From: Rotaria socialis
Lineage: Eukaryota > Rotifera > Eurotatoria > Philodinida > Philodinidae
Direction of reading: 5' to 3'
DNA: 64,000 bases
NCBI GenBank assembly: GCA_905331475.1
Contig: CAJNYU010003209.1
Location: 62,001-126,000 of the forward strand
Shown here: positions 23,598 to 36,725 of the stretch, piece by piece
Layout: each line of letters opens with the position of its first letter
Position numbering within the stretch: the first letter of the stretch is position 1
Made by a program: the position numbers and the translations under genes
The notes under the pieces: model-generated
What the model was told of the DNA's origin: nothing
Seen by the model: the letters and a program-made list of their open reading frames with translations, nothing else
Database searches by the model: none

Positions 23598-26330
23598 AAA
23601 TTCAATTTATTCGAGTTACTATTTATTCATTATGTCAGATTCGTTGTTTGACCGAGTAACAGTTGAATTCACCCTTTTGTTTCTGCTTTTTTTTGGTGTT
23701 TTATTTATATGTGTATGTTGGTATTTCTGTACAAATAATAAAATGCGAGAACCTCATCGTCTTATGCTTGAACAAGCAGAAGAGAAATTTTTGTTTGTTT
23801 TTTGCTTTTTGTTTGGGAGAAAGTAATCACACAGAAAATTCAGTCAGGTGATCGGAAGGAGTAGACATGTGTATATATATATATATATGCGTTTGATACA
23901 CCCATGAGTATTTATTCAGAGATCAATATAATCATTGTATGATTTAGTTTATTTAAAGAGAACAGCAGGGTTAATTATCAAAAAATTCGAAACAACGAAT
24001 TATTTATGCTTATGATATTAACAAAAAAAAAAGGAAGAGAGCATCTGTTAAATTTAATTGTATAGTTAAGAAGAATACTTTCATCTCAGTTGGTGGTGAT
24101 GAGATAATTGTTCTCGATTGATTGATTGATTGATTGAATATGCATCGTATTTTAAGAAAATTACTTTCATATTTGTTTATACATATAAGACAAAAGGAAC
24201 AATCAATGTTGACAAGGCCATGCTAATTGGTGACACAGTTACAGAGAAATTCTTTATAGTGTTTAATCGGAAACGATTCAAAGAGAAAACATAGCATCGC
24301 TTTATATCGACAAACAAAAGTGGAATAGATATTTGTTTGCTAACCGTGTAGAAATGAGATATAGCGCTTTATTCAATATGGTTTCGGGTAAATTTCTTAT
24401 CTGGCTCGATTGACCTCTAGCGATTTTTGAGTGGTTCTCGTTCTTTATTCTTGTATTTCAATCATGCATCTAGGTTACGATATGCTTTTTTTCTATTAAA
24501 AGTGTTGTGGACAAATGCTGGCAGTTGAATTGACAATAAGTTATGAGGAATAGCAAATATGAAATATAGAAAAAAAAAGTTTGAGCAGTCTTTTTTATTT
24601 AACGCAATTTCTAATCACTGTTCACGATGCTTACAAAATCATCGCCGAAAATCTATTGATGAAAATTCCTGAGGGATAGTATTAATTTGTTCCATTCCTT
24701 CATGTTATCTGCAATGTTTACTCTTGCCTTTTTTACGTACTCACCAGTTCGTTTGACGTAAAAAGATATGCAATGAAAATAATCAGTTAGTCTTTAGAAT
24801 TGTTTACATAAATAATTTTTCCTCTATACATCTTCATTCGGATATAAAATCCCTGAAAATAATTGATTTAAAACAGGTACTTGCGTTTCGTTGCAACTAT
24901 ATTATTATTTTACCTGTATTCATTAGACATCAACGACGGACCTTTTTGTGAAGAGGCTTAACTTGGACTATATATCAAAACACTCGTGCGTACCAAACAT
25001 TCTGTGATAAACACAAATACGCATTTGTAGAAAGGAAAAAATGTTTCTTAACACGAAATGAAATGTTTCGCTTTGTCGTTTAGAAAAAAAGCATCTTTTA
25101 ATGAAACAAATAAGTGTTTCGTTTAATCATTAAAAAGAAATGGTGACCTTGGGGAATAATCCGTATGCGTTTAACGACACGTACATGATTTTGATTCTCA
25201 CAATTATAATAAATACTTACTTAATAATATTACCGTCAACACATAGATAACATGCACTCTATCTAAAAAAGAAACCTTCCCAGATCGAACAGTTCGGTCC
25301 GTATACGGCTACTTTACGAAAATTTTCCGGGCGAAAGTTTGCCGTAATATATGGCGCAGTAATACGGACCGTATGCTTATGAGAGTAAGGAGCACAAACA
25401 GCCGTAAACCATGAAAATTCAGTCCCATTTATGGTGCCGTATTACTGTGCCAGGTAATACGGGTAAATACGGCCTATTGACTGCCTTAAATATACCGTTT
25501 TTGGCATTGTTTACCGTCGATAAACAGGATGTAAACGAGTCCGTTTTGGTCAACCTGGGTTTGCACTATTTTACCTATACGATATGATTCATAGGAATTT
25601 ATAAATTAGCTCTAGGTCGTCATGATCTATTTCGATTTTGTTTTTCGAATACACGATTTCAAGTTCTACAGGACGCACTCGACCTTAGCAAAGAGACAAC
25701 TTATTATTTAAGGCCAGTGATAAATCATCTATCGAACGAATGATCGGATTGACAGGAGTTACTTGTCGTTTTGTAACATTTCATTGTGTATGATTAGTAA
25801 TATAATACATTAATCGTTTTGTTTTGTTTTGTAGATATATAAAAAAAGGTGTAATTCAAGCATGTTTATTTTCTTTTATCAGAAATAAATCCTTTTGAGT
25901 TTTCGTTTTGTCTGAGTAAAACAAAATAGACACAAATAATGCAATAGTAGAGATTTGAAAGAAGAATAGAGAGAAACACAACAGAGTTCATTTGTACGTC
26001 ATGCATCAACAAGTACATTGTGGTCAGTTTCTTTATCATGAAAAGCTTACACCATAACAGCGGAAGAATAGAAAAATTAAAATAAAAGAAGAAACGCGTA
26101 TATTAATTTTTCCCTCTGTGATTATCTCCAGATTGATGACGTATTATAGAAAAGAAGAAAAAAACAGAATGTTGCTAAACAAATCGGTTGAACAATTTTT
26201 ACTTTTTATGAAAAAAAGAAACGAGAGACGAAGAAAACCAAAAGTAATTAAGCTATATCAGTCTGATTATATTGTTATCTTGAGAGAATGACATACAAAG
26301 AGAAGAAAAAACGAATGCTGAAATTGAATC
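23598..26330. other. Long intergenic region between Wnt and glycosyltransferase genes
   Basis: About 2.7 kb with no gene recognised. It contains an AT microsatellite (23873-23889) and a candidate foldback element (25281-25557). The gene ends converge here, so little promoter sequence is expected. Confidence 0.4.
25281..25557. mobile_element. Candidate foldback element, GC-richer
   Basis: A GC-richer island in AT-rich DNA. Its ends are weakly inverted (CAGATCGAACAGTTCGG against CAGGTTGACCAAAACGG). An internal inverted pair is clear: 25353-25370 against 25433-25451, with core CAGTAATACGG / CCGTATTACTG. No coding region and no target-site duplication was found, so the element boundaries are tentative. 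Confidence 0.35.
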
Positions 26331-28374
26331 TTAAGAAACCGACGACTTTTTTGTCATTAAAGAATTGTGTTGTTCTTCAACAGAATTTCCATTGAGTTTA
26401 TTAATCTTTTTTGTTGTAACAGATTGCGGTGGCGAAACTCGAATAAACGGCGCCATGAAAAATAGTGCACATAAATTACAAATTAACCATATAAAAAAAT
26501 AGTAAGCTAAATGCCATATATGTTTTAATTTACTCGTCTTTTTATTACTTTCTTGCTCTTTATGGTTTCTAATAGCATCGTGATAAATACTATTTATTTG
26601 ATCACTAGCTGCTTCCCACGAATGTTTTAATGCTTGTGTTCTTGCTTTCGTGGACAGATATTTTCGATCTTTCATTGCTTCACGTACAGCTTCTTCAGCT
26701 GAATCTAAATCATCAGGCTCCCATAAGTAACCGTGTTCGCCATTAACAAAAAATTCTTTTAACTGTCCACCTTCAGCAGCTATGACCGGCGTACCACAAG
26801 CCATGGCTTCTAAATAGACTTGTCCGAATGTTTCACTAACTGATGCATATATAAAATAATCGGCACTTGCATATGCACTTGCTAATTCATCGCCGCCGAG
26901 AAAACCAAAAAAATGAACGCGATCCTTAGGAAATCTCGGTTCGAGTGTCTGACGATATGGACCATCACCGATAATACATAGAAATGTTTGACTTGGAATA
27001 CGTTCTAATACGAGAGACAAAAACTCAAAATTTTTCTCCGGAGATATTCGACCAACGCAAAGAAATAATGTAATTGTATCCATTTGTTCTTTTGTATAAT
27101 TATTATACGTACCAAACATACGATAGCGCATTTCCGATGAATATCGCGATGGATTAAATAAATCTGAGTCAACACCTGTTTTCCAAACAATAACAGGTTT
27201 CGGTATACCGGTTTGTTCCATAAAATCAGCAAAATCTTTACTCACAGTTAGATTTATTGAAGAAAAACATAAATGTTGTAAGCGTATAAATTGATAGATA
27301 CGTCTTGTCATTGTGACAGCAAATGGACGAATGTATGTTGATAAATAAAAGTCTATATTTGTATGTGATGACCAAACTATAGGAATCTCGAGTGCTTTTG
27401 CAAAGGCACCACACAGAAGTGCGGCTGGCGTTTGTTCAATAATATGAATAACATCAGGCGATATTCGACGAATTACTGAGTAAAGTATCGGCTGAAAGAA
27501 AAACAGCATATTGAAGTACGAGAACAATGAACTAAATTTTTCGAAAGGTTAAAATTAAGAACGAAAAACTATATTCAATTTTCGATGAAATACTGTTTTA
27601 AACGTAGATCTAGTTCAATGTCGAAGAGCTACGAACACTCTCTACATCTTTCAAGACACCAATGATTTTGAAGAATCGAGAATTTCACTTTTTCATTGAG
27701 TTTTATTTCTATAGATAAATTATTTAAAATAACATTTTTCTTTTGTTTGTCAAGTAAATATTGTCCTTTTGTATCATCTAATTTTCAGTTTTGATAAAAT
27801 ACTAGCTATATGGCTTTGTATTCAAAATAAATATTATTCAGCAATGACTAATTACTTTCTCGAAGATTTTGTTACCAATCAATTCTCATTCTATTTTCTT
27901 TTTCGTTAAGTATTACAATAAATTCTGTCATATCTCAATCAAAATATTGTTTGTCAATCAAAGACGAAAGAGATACGTGTTGTAAAAATTTTGCAATATC
28001 GCACAAAACTTTTGTCACATTCACAAGTTATTTCTTATGTTAATCTATTGATAAAAAAAATTTTCCTTTTATTACGATTAAATGAATAACTTGAGTAAAT
28101 CACTTCTTTTCTCATGTTTCTATGAATCATTTTCTTTTTCTTATTCATCGACAGAAATACAATAACTGCATGTCATAAACGTTTTGTCAAGGTACAAACC
28201 GTAGCACTTACATTAGGGAAAAGAAATGGACAAGCGCAATCAATTTTATTTGTAAACTCTGTCGATGGCAATATGGTAAATGTTACATATTTTTCAAGTA
28301 ATTCATTTCCTTCAGTCCACGAAACAGCATTCTAAATAATAGTAAAACAGGGATTAGAGCTTTCAACATCCTTG

Positions 28375-28411
<37 letters not shown>

Positions 28412-29256
28412 GTGATGATGATGGTATTCAACTTACATTGCAACCGGTAATAATATGAATATGATGTCGTCTTTTAACTAGGCGTCTTACGATTTCTTTA
28501 AATCGACGTACGACACCGCTTGTAAACGATGGAAAACTTTCGGAAAATAGCAGTATTCGTAAAGGTTCATCATCAGCATTGCCATCATGATGAGAGTTAC
28601 CATTGGTATACACTACAAAAACCACAGAAAAAAAATAGCAAATATCTACATTGTTTTTGTTTTGTTTATGATGAAGAAATTCGAGAGACTTGTATACCTC
28701 TGTTGTTGACCATTTGACTTTAATTATATTAATAAGTATGTATATCTCAAAACAAAGGGTATCAAATAAATCAGTATGAGAAAAAATAACGCGCGATACT
28801 ACTCGTTCGTCCATATTATATATCCTTACGAAACGAGTATTTGAGAGTTAAAATCAATTTTTTTTCTTTCTCGTCATTTTTCTCGTTCTCTTTCGTTCTT
28901 TCTCAAGTCACATACTCCTTCGCACAATATGTACGTATTACACCTTTTAGACAGAGACTGTACGTAAGCGAAAAAGAAAAAGCCTAATTCATTTTCGTTA
29001 ATGCAAAAGTCGAATCGAGACCACTGTGTTTTGTTTTGAGATACTCACATCGATAATTATACACACTACTTGTCTTTCGTTTCTCCGCTACGTTGATTAT
29101 CGAAGACTCTTGGGGCGAAGGAACATATGATGCGAAAAAAATTGCGGATAACGCTGCAAATGAATTGGTGGTAAAATTAAATTTCCATCTCGATGATGAC
29201 GTTTCATAAGGCGATGACGATGATGATGTTGATGCAGTTGCAAACGAAGATAACAT
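26331..29256 (-). CDS. GT4 glycosyltransferase, SQD2-like
   Basis: Four exons on the minus strand (29256-29049, 28612-28437, 28331-28212, 27491-26331) give 554 residues. The N-terminal GT-B half has LRILLFSESFPSFTSGVVRR and HIHIITGCN; the C-terminal half has VWKTGVDSDLFNP, LFLCVGRISPEKN, CIIGDGPYRQTLEP, ELASAYASADYF and SETFGQVYLEAMACGTPVIA (the E-x7-E donor-site motif). Matches in order to plant and cyanobacterial sulfoquinovosyltransferase SQD2 are strong, especially KGVDS/KTGVDS and IGDGPY. A membrane helix (LAYYFFIWLICNLCALFFMA) lies near the C-terminus. In plants SQD2 makes a sulfolipid; here the substrate is unknown. Intron 3 is 720 nt and intron 2 has an AAT microsatellite. Confidence 0.85.
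28376..28411. repeat. AAT microsatellite in an intron
   Basis: About twelve AAT units inside intron 2 of the SQD2-like gene, close to its donor site. Confidence 0.9.
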
Positions 29257-32200
29257 TGCATTATACTCTTAAAGGCATTAAAAGTATAGATATTTATTGA
29301 TCAGAATGATGAATATAAATCAGTCACGGTGAATCATTGTGCATAAAAAGAAAGAAATCAATAGGGTATTTTATCATGAAACGTTCTATCAATTTTTCAA
29401 GTTTAACTTGAACGCACTCCTTCAAAATACATTTATCGATATGTGACTTACTCATTCAGCTGTTGCTATTGCTTTATATTAATCTCTTATTTGATCATTG
29501 ACTTTTCATGGCTAGATGTCAGCATATAGTGATTGATATGAACGATTAAACCTGAAGTCAAGTATTATCAGTATGAGCGTTACATGTAGCATGTTGGTAT
29601 TTAACATATGCATGCAAGAAATGCAAAGAAAAACAATTTTTTATAGTTACTAGAATAACTGCTAGTAGTATCGCTTAATATCCGTTGGAACACGCAACCG
29701 CATGTTTATGTTCGGTCTCATTTTCTTCTTGTCATTACCAGATCTTCTTCGTTATGTATGCATTTCTATTACATAGAATTCTTGTTATTCTCAGAATGAA
29801 CATAAAATCCAAGAAAAGAACGCAGAGAAAAAAACATGTTTTTCAAAACGAGTGATAGAAAAAAACGAGAGCACACGATAAAAGGAATCAATAGCCACGA
29901 TAGCGTCTATAGGTAATTATTGGTCGGGAACTCAAATAGTGCACGAAACAAGCAATTCAACAACAACGAACGTAGAGAATATTTTTTTTAAATTTCGTGA
30001 ACTATATCATACTATCCAGATTGCTTATCTGAATATACATATTTCTTCAAATTTTTTTATTATCTTTACAAGAATGAATCATATCTGAGATTAAACGTAA
30101 ATACGGATCAAGAATATCGTGATTACATTTATTTTTTATCTCTTGGTCTTAATTCTAATAGGCTGCAGTCATTTAATTGTAGTGAAGTTTTTGATACTTC
30201 ACACAACACTCATGGTCGTCGATTGACCTTAGTTAAATATACATACCATGTGGGTTTCGCATAATAGGCTTTTTAACGTTTATTAATGATGCATTCATGC
30301 AAAATATGATAGCATTGAAAAGAAGAGAGGCTGAAAAACACGAACCATATGAGTCTTTTCGACAATACTGCAATTGAATAGTTTCATATTTCTGTCGAGC
30401 AAAAGATTTTGTTTCACTTTTTCATTATCGAGCTTAGATATAATGAGAAAATTGTATAGAGTATGGATTCGATTGTTAAATATGAGAAACGATTTTATTT
30501 CAAAGAAAAAAAAGCAAATTTCGGTTGATATCTGTCTTGTTTTGTATTCAAACTACATCACCAGACCGTTTCTTTGTCAACATCTATGAAATTCAATGCT
30601 GAACGATACAGTTGCATTGTTCTTTAAGTGCATGTTTATATACTCTTTGAGAAAATTGAAAGACATTTCGCACTTATTCATTTCCTTTTTTGTCCCCGTC
30701 GCATTCAGAATGACAATAAAGAAGAATAAAAGAATAAAAGCATTCGAAAGGAAGTAAACAATGTGTCTACATACACATACAAAAGAAATGTCCTCAACAT
30801 CGATAAATTTTCTAACCTTGCATGATTAATCTCGCATAACCGAATTAATAGAGAGATATTCTATTTCTATGAAATAGATCAAAAGAAGAAATTTAATATA
30901 CAAACATGTAAACATCTTGATTTCGATTGTCCAAATTAGCCATACGGATCATATGAAAAGTTGCGAAACATAATCAATCCACAAAAAAACATTCCCAAAT
31001 ATAACCATCATTTTCATAGAACACAATTAGTATATAACATGAATAAACCGATAGTTAATTAGCATTCAAAAAATATGACATAAAACATATGCGAACAATA
31101 ATAATAAAATTCTTGTTCCGATCGTTTCTAAATACGGTTAGATCTCAAATCTTGTCTAGAATACCGGTTTACTATGAAGTTTTCAGGGTCTATTCTGAGT
31201 AGAATGCTATGAATTTTACTCATTCTTCAATAAAACAATTTCGATGCAAGTAGAAATAAGAACTCGATCGTGCACTCAGAGCTATAAGCAATATGAACAA
31301 ACGATTTACTCAGTCAGGTAAGCCGCTTTATTCATGGATTAGTCAGACTAATTGCTAAAATAGATCCTATGCTGTTGTCCGAATGATAAAAATTCATGTA
31401 CTCGTCACATTTATTTTCGTTGTTAACTCACCTTTGAAGTAAAATGATCTTTTCTTATCGAATATTTTCCCCCATATTCTGTATGCATGATTAAAAGAAA
31501 TAAAAACGATCGGAACGACGTAAATAGTGCAAATGTAATGTAACTAATGTCAATCTGGGAGTAAACTGTTAATTAAATGGTAGAAATTATCTCGTTTTTA
31601 GATAATATTCGAATGTGTTATCTACATAAATGACTCAAGTCTAAATAGGCTCTTTGAATTAAGATTATTATTCAATAAATTTTACATTGATATAAAAAAT
31701 GAGAACGATTCGATGGTTGTACAGAAATTCGAGACAGGTACACAAGGTTCACCATGTGAAGAATATGGTTTCTATTAATAGTCAGTACATTACGTACTAC
31801 ACAACAGAATGGCATGATATGAAGTATTGCGGAGTCTACGAACTATTTTTAGACGTAAAACTCATACGGATACTGTGGTATTTGTAGTACAGATTGATTA
31901 CTGCTTTTTATTTTCTCAGGATGAAACGACCAGTAGTCCGCTTTGTACTTAACCAGCTGGTTATCGACTGACCGACTGCTAATATATTGGTAGCAGTAAG
32001 AACAAATGCGTGAAATCGTGATCTAATGCAGAATAATTGTCTTGAAAAAATTGATGTGCAGAACTCTAAGTGTCAAAATAGAACCTGATGTTGATTTATT
32101 ATTTGTCTTTAGTCTTTTTATACTCTTATAATCCTTAATGTAAATTATTTGTCAAGTAGTATTTTTTGTATAAAATGACACATGTTTATGCTCTTTTATT

Positions 32201-33321
32201 TTTCATTCTAATAGCCTTTCAATCAATATAACGAAAATATCAAGTCGTACGAATAATCTGTTTATGCATGTGAATTCAATGGGCACAAGAATATAACATT
32301 TTGATTTACAATAATATGAGAGAAATCCAAAAAGTCGATATAAGACATAGATGTATTAAATTTGCTGTTTTTCGTGTGTAAACATTGCATTTTTCTTTCC
32401 TTTACGTGTATTCTATAAATAATTTCATCAAAACAGAACATCGGATTTTTTATGATTCCTTGAAATAAAAACTTTTCTTTTTATGATCAAATGAATCCTT
32501 AGCAAATAAGAGAAGCAAATTCTCTGTTTTTTTTTCTTCATAAAGTTATATTGAATCTTGCTGAGATGAATGAGAATACTCACAATAATTTCAAGACATG
32601 ATAGATACTCTCGATGCTTCTACAAGCCAAACTAAAAGATAATCATCATGAATATTATTCGTCGAAAACAAAGATTTGTTTACAACAAAATATTTTTGAT
32701 TCGATCAGTGCTATTACGCAGAATTGAAAAATTCCTATCATGATACCAATCAAACAACATATAATCTAGCAGAAAACGAGAATGCCGAGAATAACTGACA
32801 GTGAAAACAGCAGACACGGATACTTATATTTGTCAATCAATTTTTTCAGCAATATAAATAGAAAATTCACTCTCTTCAATCGGTGTACATTGAAAAAAAT
32901 GCAGCTCCTGTAACATAAAATGAATGTTCTGTTATTGGAATTAAATAATTTTGGTTTTTGAATAATACACTATCGTCTCTTAAAATAAAATATCGAATGG
33001 TAAATCTTTTGAATTTGCATTGTTTTATCGTTTGATTTTAAAACATATGAAGATTCTGAATTGGAGCTAATCTTTGTTTTAATCCTGTATAGAAATTCAA
33101 ATATTAAGATAACCTTTCGAAAAAAAAATAAGCAAGCATTTCTGATAGAGGTCGCCACTTATCATTACCCAACATTGAGGTAAGACTATGCAATAAAGTT
33201 TAATTGGTGGATAAATTTAACCGTTCTATCTGCCATATAGGTCTTGTTTGTCAACAAATGTTTGAAGGGTGTCGTATGTTTCTGATACAAAAATATATTA
33301 TTACCAATATTTAAGATTCCG
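29257..33321. other. Long non-coding interval
   Basis: About 4 kb between the divergently arranged SQD2-like and homeobox genes. Open frames here (e.g. 30374-30589, 31699-31887) are short and featureless. Nothing repeated or structured stood out. It may hold regulatory DNA of the homeobox gene. Confidence 0.4.
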
Positions 33322-36300
33322 ATGGATCTCGAAGTCGATGATGATCTTCGTTCATTATCCGATCGTATTTTACCCGTAACGTCTGCATCTTATATAAATA
33401 ACACATCTTCTCGTAATAATAATAACAATAATAACAATAATAATAATTATAATAATCATCATAGTCGTACGCGTTTATCAAAACCACAAAAAAGTATTTC
33501 ACATGATAATCAATTATATCCAGAAGGAACATCGTTACCAGTGCGAGCCAACACAGGTGATATTATGCAAATGAGTGATGGCACAAGAAAAAAATATAAT
33601 GGTTCATCATGGCGTCGTATGTGTTCAAAACTAAATTGTAGTTACTACACTCAAAGTCAAGGTTTATGCAAACCACATTTAGCCGCATTAAAAAAACGTA
33701 AAATATCAAAAAATGATAGTGAATTATCAGTAACACAGCCAGTCTCATCCGAACAAGAACAGCCAAAAAAAGGTGATATTATTGTTTTGCCGAATGGTAT
33801 TAGAAAAAAATACGATGGTCGACAGTATCGACGTGTTTGTAGTAACTCAAATTGCACTTTAGTCGCACCTGGAAGTCTTGAATATCAAAATGGGTTAGTT
33901 TTGAAATTGAATTGTTTATTCTGAACATAGATTTTCATATTTTTTTAGTTTATGTCCACAACATTATCAAGAATTTCGCGGAAAAGCTAACAGTCCATCA
34001 GTACTTTATCCTGAATCTGAACAGCAAATTTTACCCGAACCTCCAAGTTCATTAGTACAGTCTATAAATTCATCTCCATCTCCATCTCGCAAACGTCGTC
34101 GTCTAAAATCTCCGTCATCTGGTGGTAATCATTTACAATCATTCGTATACGATGGAATGAATAAAAATTCTATACCGAAACCTAATCGTCGTCTATCAAT
34201 AGCTGTTATTCCAGCAACAGTCGATATTAATCATCCGAATAAAGGTGATATTATTGAAATGGAAAATGGTTCAAGAAAAAAATTCGATGGTGTAGTTTGG
34301 CGTACGATTTGTTCCATACCGGGATGTTTAATTGCTGCGCAACGAAATGAATTATGTCGAAAACATTTTATTAAACTCAATGGAAAACCAAATACAGCAC
34401 CTACGATGGCTATGAATATGATGTCATCAACTTCAATGAGTATTCCAAGAGTAGACAGTACTTCATCGATAGATGATAAAATAGGTAGATAATTAAATTG
34501 AATATTTCTCTAAAGGAAAAATGCAGTGAAAGCTAATGAGCATCATTTGCAATCGATAACTGTGTACGATCGTTCATATTCAGTGGATACCAAAATTATT
34601 CAAAACAGCTTTTCCTAATACCCATGTAAAAAAATTGGATTAATAATCAGATTAAAAATCTATTACAACGGCACTATTTTAATCGGATTTTAATCAGATT
34701 TTTCAACCTCAAACGGCAGATTATTTTTGATTTTGGTTTTAGTTTAATCGATTATAATAGTTTTTTAGGTAATCAATTAAAATACAATCAAAATCAAGAA
34801 TAATCTGCCTTTCAAGTTTGAAAAATCAGATTATAATAGTGCCATTAAAATAGATTTATAGTCGCATAACAATCAATTATAATCAGATTTTGTACGATTT
34901 TGTTGTACATGGGTAGGAAAATAATATTAGGAGTTGCATATTTCGGCTAAGGAAACATCTTCGAGATCTGATTTTACTATCATTCTATCCAGACCAAAAG
35001 CAATTATATTTATGCATTCCATGTGATGAGAAACTAGAATTTTACTGTCATCCAGGTTGTTTCTTTAGCAATCTGATAATAATTATGATTTGATGATATC
35101 ATTGGAAAGCTTAAAACAATATGAAAAAATCTTTTTTCATAATTTTATCCCTGGGTGTAAGATGGAAAATCACTTCTGCTTGGATTAATTGATTTTAATA
35201 TGCTTTTTGTATCTATATTTTTCATATCAACATTAGAAGAAGAGAAAAATGTAATATTCTCAGCAGTGACGGAAACGAAACGTTTGCCAATTGACAGGAA
35301 ATATGTAAACGCGATTTTCATGGCTAAATAATACGGACTAATTTACTTGTCTATACATCTATTTACTTGTATTTTTGACATTCGATGGCAGACATATTTT
35401 TTCTCATACATTATGACACAACAGCAACAACAATAACAACCATTTTTCCAAGCTAGCAACAGATTGAATATAAAGGCCACTTGATATAAAAAAAATGTTT
35501 TATTTCTATGTTTTGCAAAATAACAAGGTTTCAAGTGCCTAAAAAGAACATTGCAGGGTAATACGTATTTTGAAATTAGTTAGACTTTAAAAAAGAAGTT
35601 ATATGAAAGATAAAAATGTGAAATTTTCACTATACATTTTTTAAAATAATGATAAGTATGAAAACATTAAGTAGTTACGCACTTATGTTGTTTTTCGCAT
35701 TTTAAGTATAATTTTCTCGATCTCACACACAACTATGAACTTTCTCATTAATTTATTATAGAATTTGATGATCCACAAAAGAAAGATACAATTTCAAATT
35801 TAAAAGAACAATCAATAGATTACGATGACAATCAACACGACGAAACTAATATTGATAGTACATCGCAAAGCTACACTGCATCAGGTAAATATTCAGCTTT
35901 ATTTTAATTTTTTTTCACTAAAATTACATAAAATCTCTGTAGACGATGAAACAAATATTAAAAACGAAGAATCTTCGTCCAACGATGAAGATAATTTAGG
36001 TGTACAGATCGATCATATATTAATCAATGCACTTTCAGCTAGTCGAGAAAAGTTTCCTACAAGTAAAATATTGATCTTCAATTCTAGTTTATTCGAAATA
36101 TATCATTCATTTAGCTTATTTGAAAAAATGGCTTCGAGAACATCGTAGTCATCCATATCCGAGTAATCAAGAAAAATCAGACCTAGCTAAGCAATCATCA
36201 ATAACATATGATCAAGTAACAACATGGTTTAATAATGCACGTGCTATACTTCGACGTCGACAAGCTAAATTACAAACTACATTCGATACAACGAATGGTG

Positions 36301-36725
36301 ATGATAATGAAGAGGAACATATAGCTTATGACAATAAAAAACGCTCCGAATCGTTAAGAGGTAAAAACAAGCAAATCATTCATCAAAGTAAAAACGTGTA
36401 TTTTCTAGGACCTCGAACGTTACCATTATTTAATGGTATATGTTGCCGTTCCATCGGTGTGCAATGTAATCCTTCGACCGTTGATCAAACAACAATAACA
36501 TCAACAAAAGTATCGGTTATGACCGATGATGAACTGACATCGGATCGTACGATAAGAATTTTAACGCCATCAAGTCGAGTATTAACAACGAATTATCTTA
36601 AACGAAATGGTAGTCATGAATTTCTATTAAATGGAATTAAAATTGAAGACGAAAATGATGGAGATAAACAAATTGTTGTTACCAGTACTTGTCTTGATGA
36701 CGATCAAATGGTAATTGCACATTAA
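33322..36725 (+). CDS. TALE homeodomain protein with three WRC-like zinc motifs
   Basis: Five exons (33322-33893, 33949-34484, 35762-35884, 35943-36062, 36115-36725) join in phase to 653 residues. After an Asn-rich tract (encoded by an AAT/AAC repeat) come three copies of a module, at about residues 77-120, 151-200 and 305-345: GD-I-x-NG-xRKK-[FY]-[DN]G-xxWRR-xCS-xxxC...LC-xx-H (e.g. [34 protein letters not shown]). Each would bind zinc through CX4C and CX2H. Acidic linkers follow, then a homeodomain with the TALE HPYP insertion ([18 protein letters not shown]) and recognition helix [16 protein letters not shown]. Asn at position 50 is unusual for TALE classes. Likely a sequence-specific transcription factor. 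The 1277-nt intron 2 hosts a MITE. Confidence 0.85.
34611..34921. mobile_element. Foldback MITE inside an intron
   Basis: The terminal inverted repeats read TTTTCCTA...CCCATGTA on the left (34610-34628) and TACATGGGTAGGAAA on the right (34905-34920). The two halves are long imperfect inverted copies, sharing e.g. CGGCAGATTATTTTTGATTT and its complement. The element is very AT-rich, has no coding region, and lies wholly within intron 2 of the homeobox gene. Confidence 0.7.
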
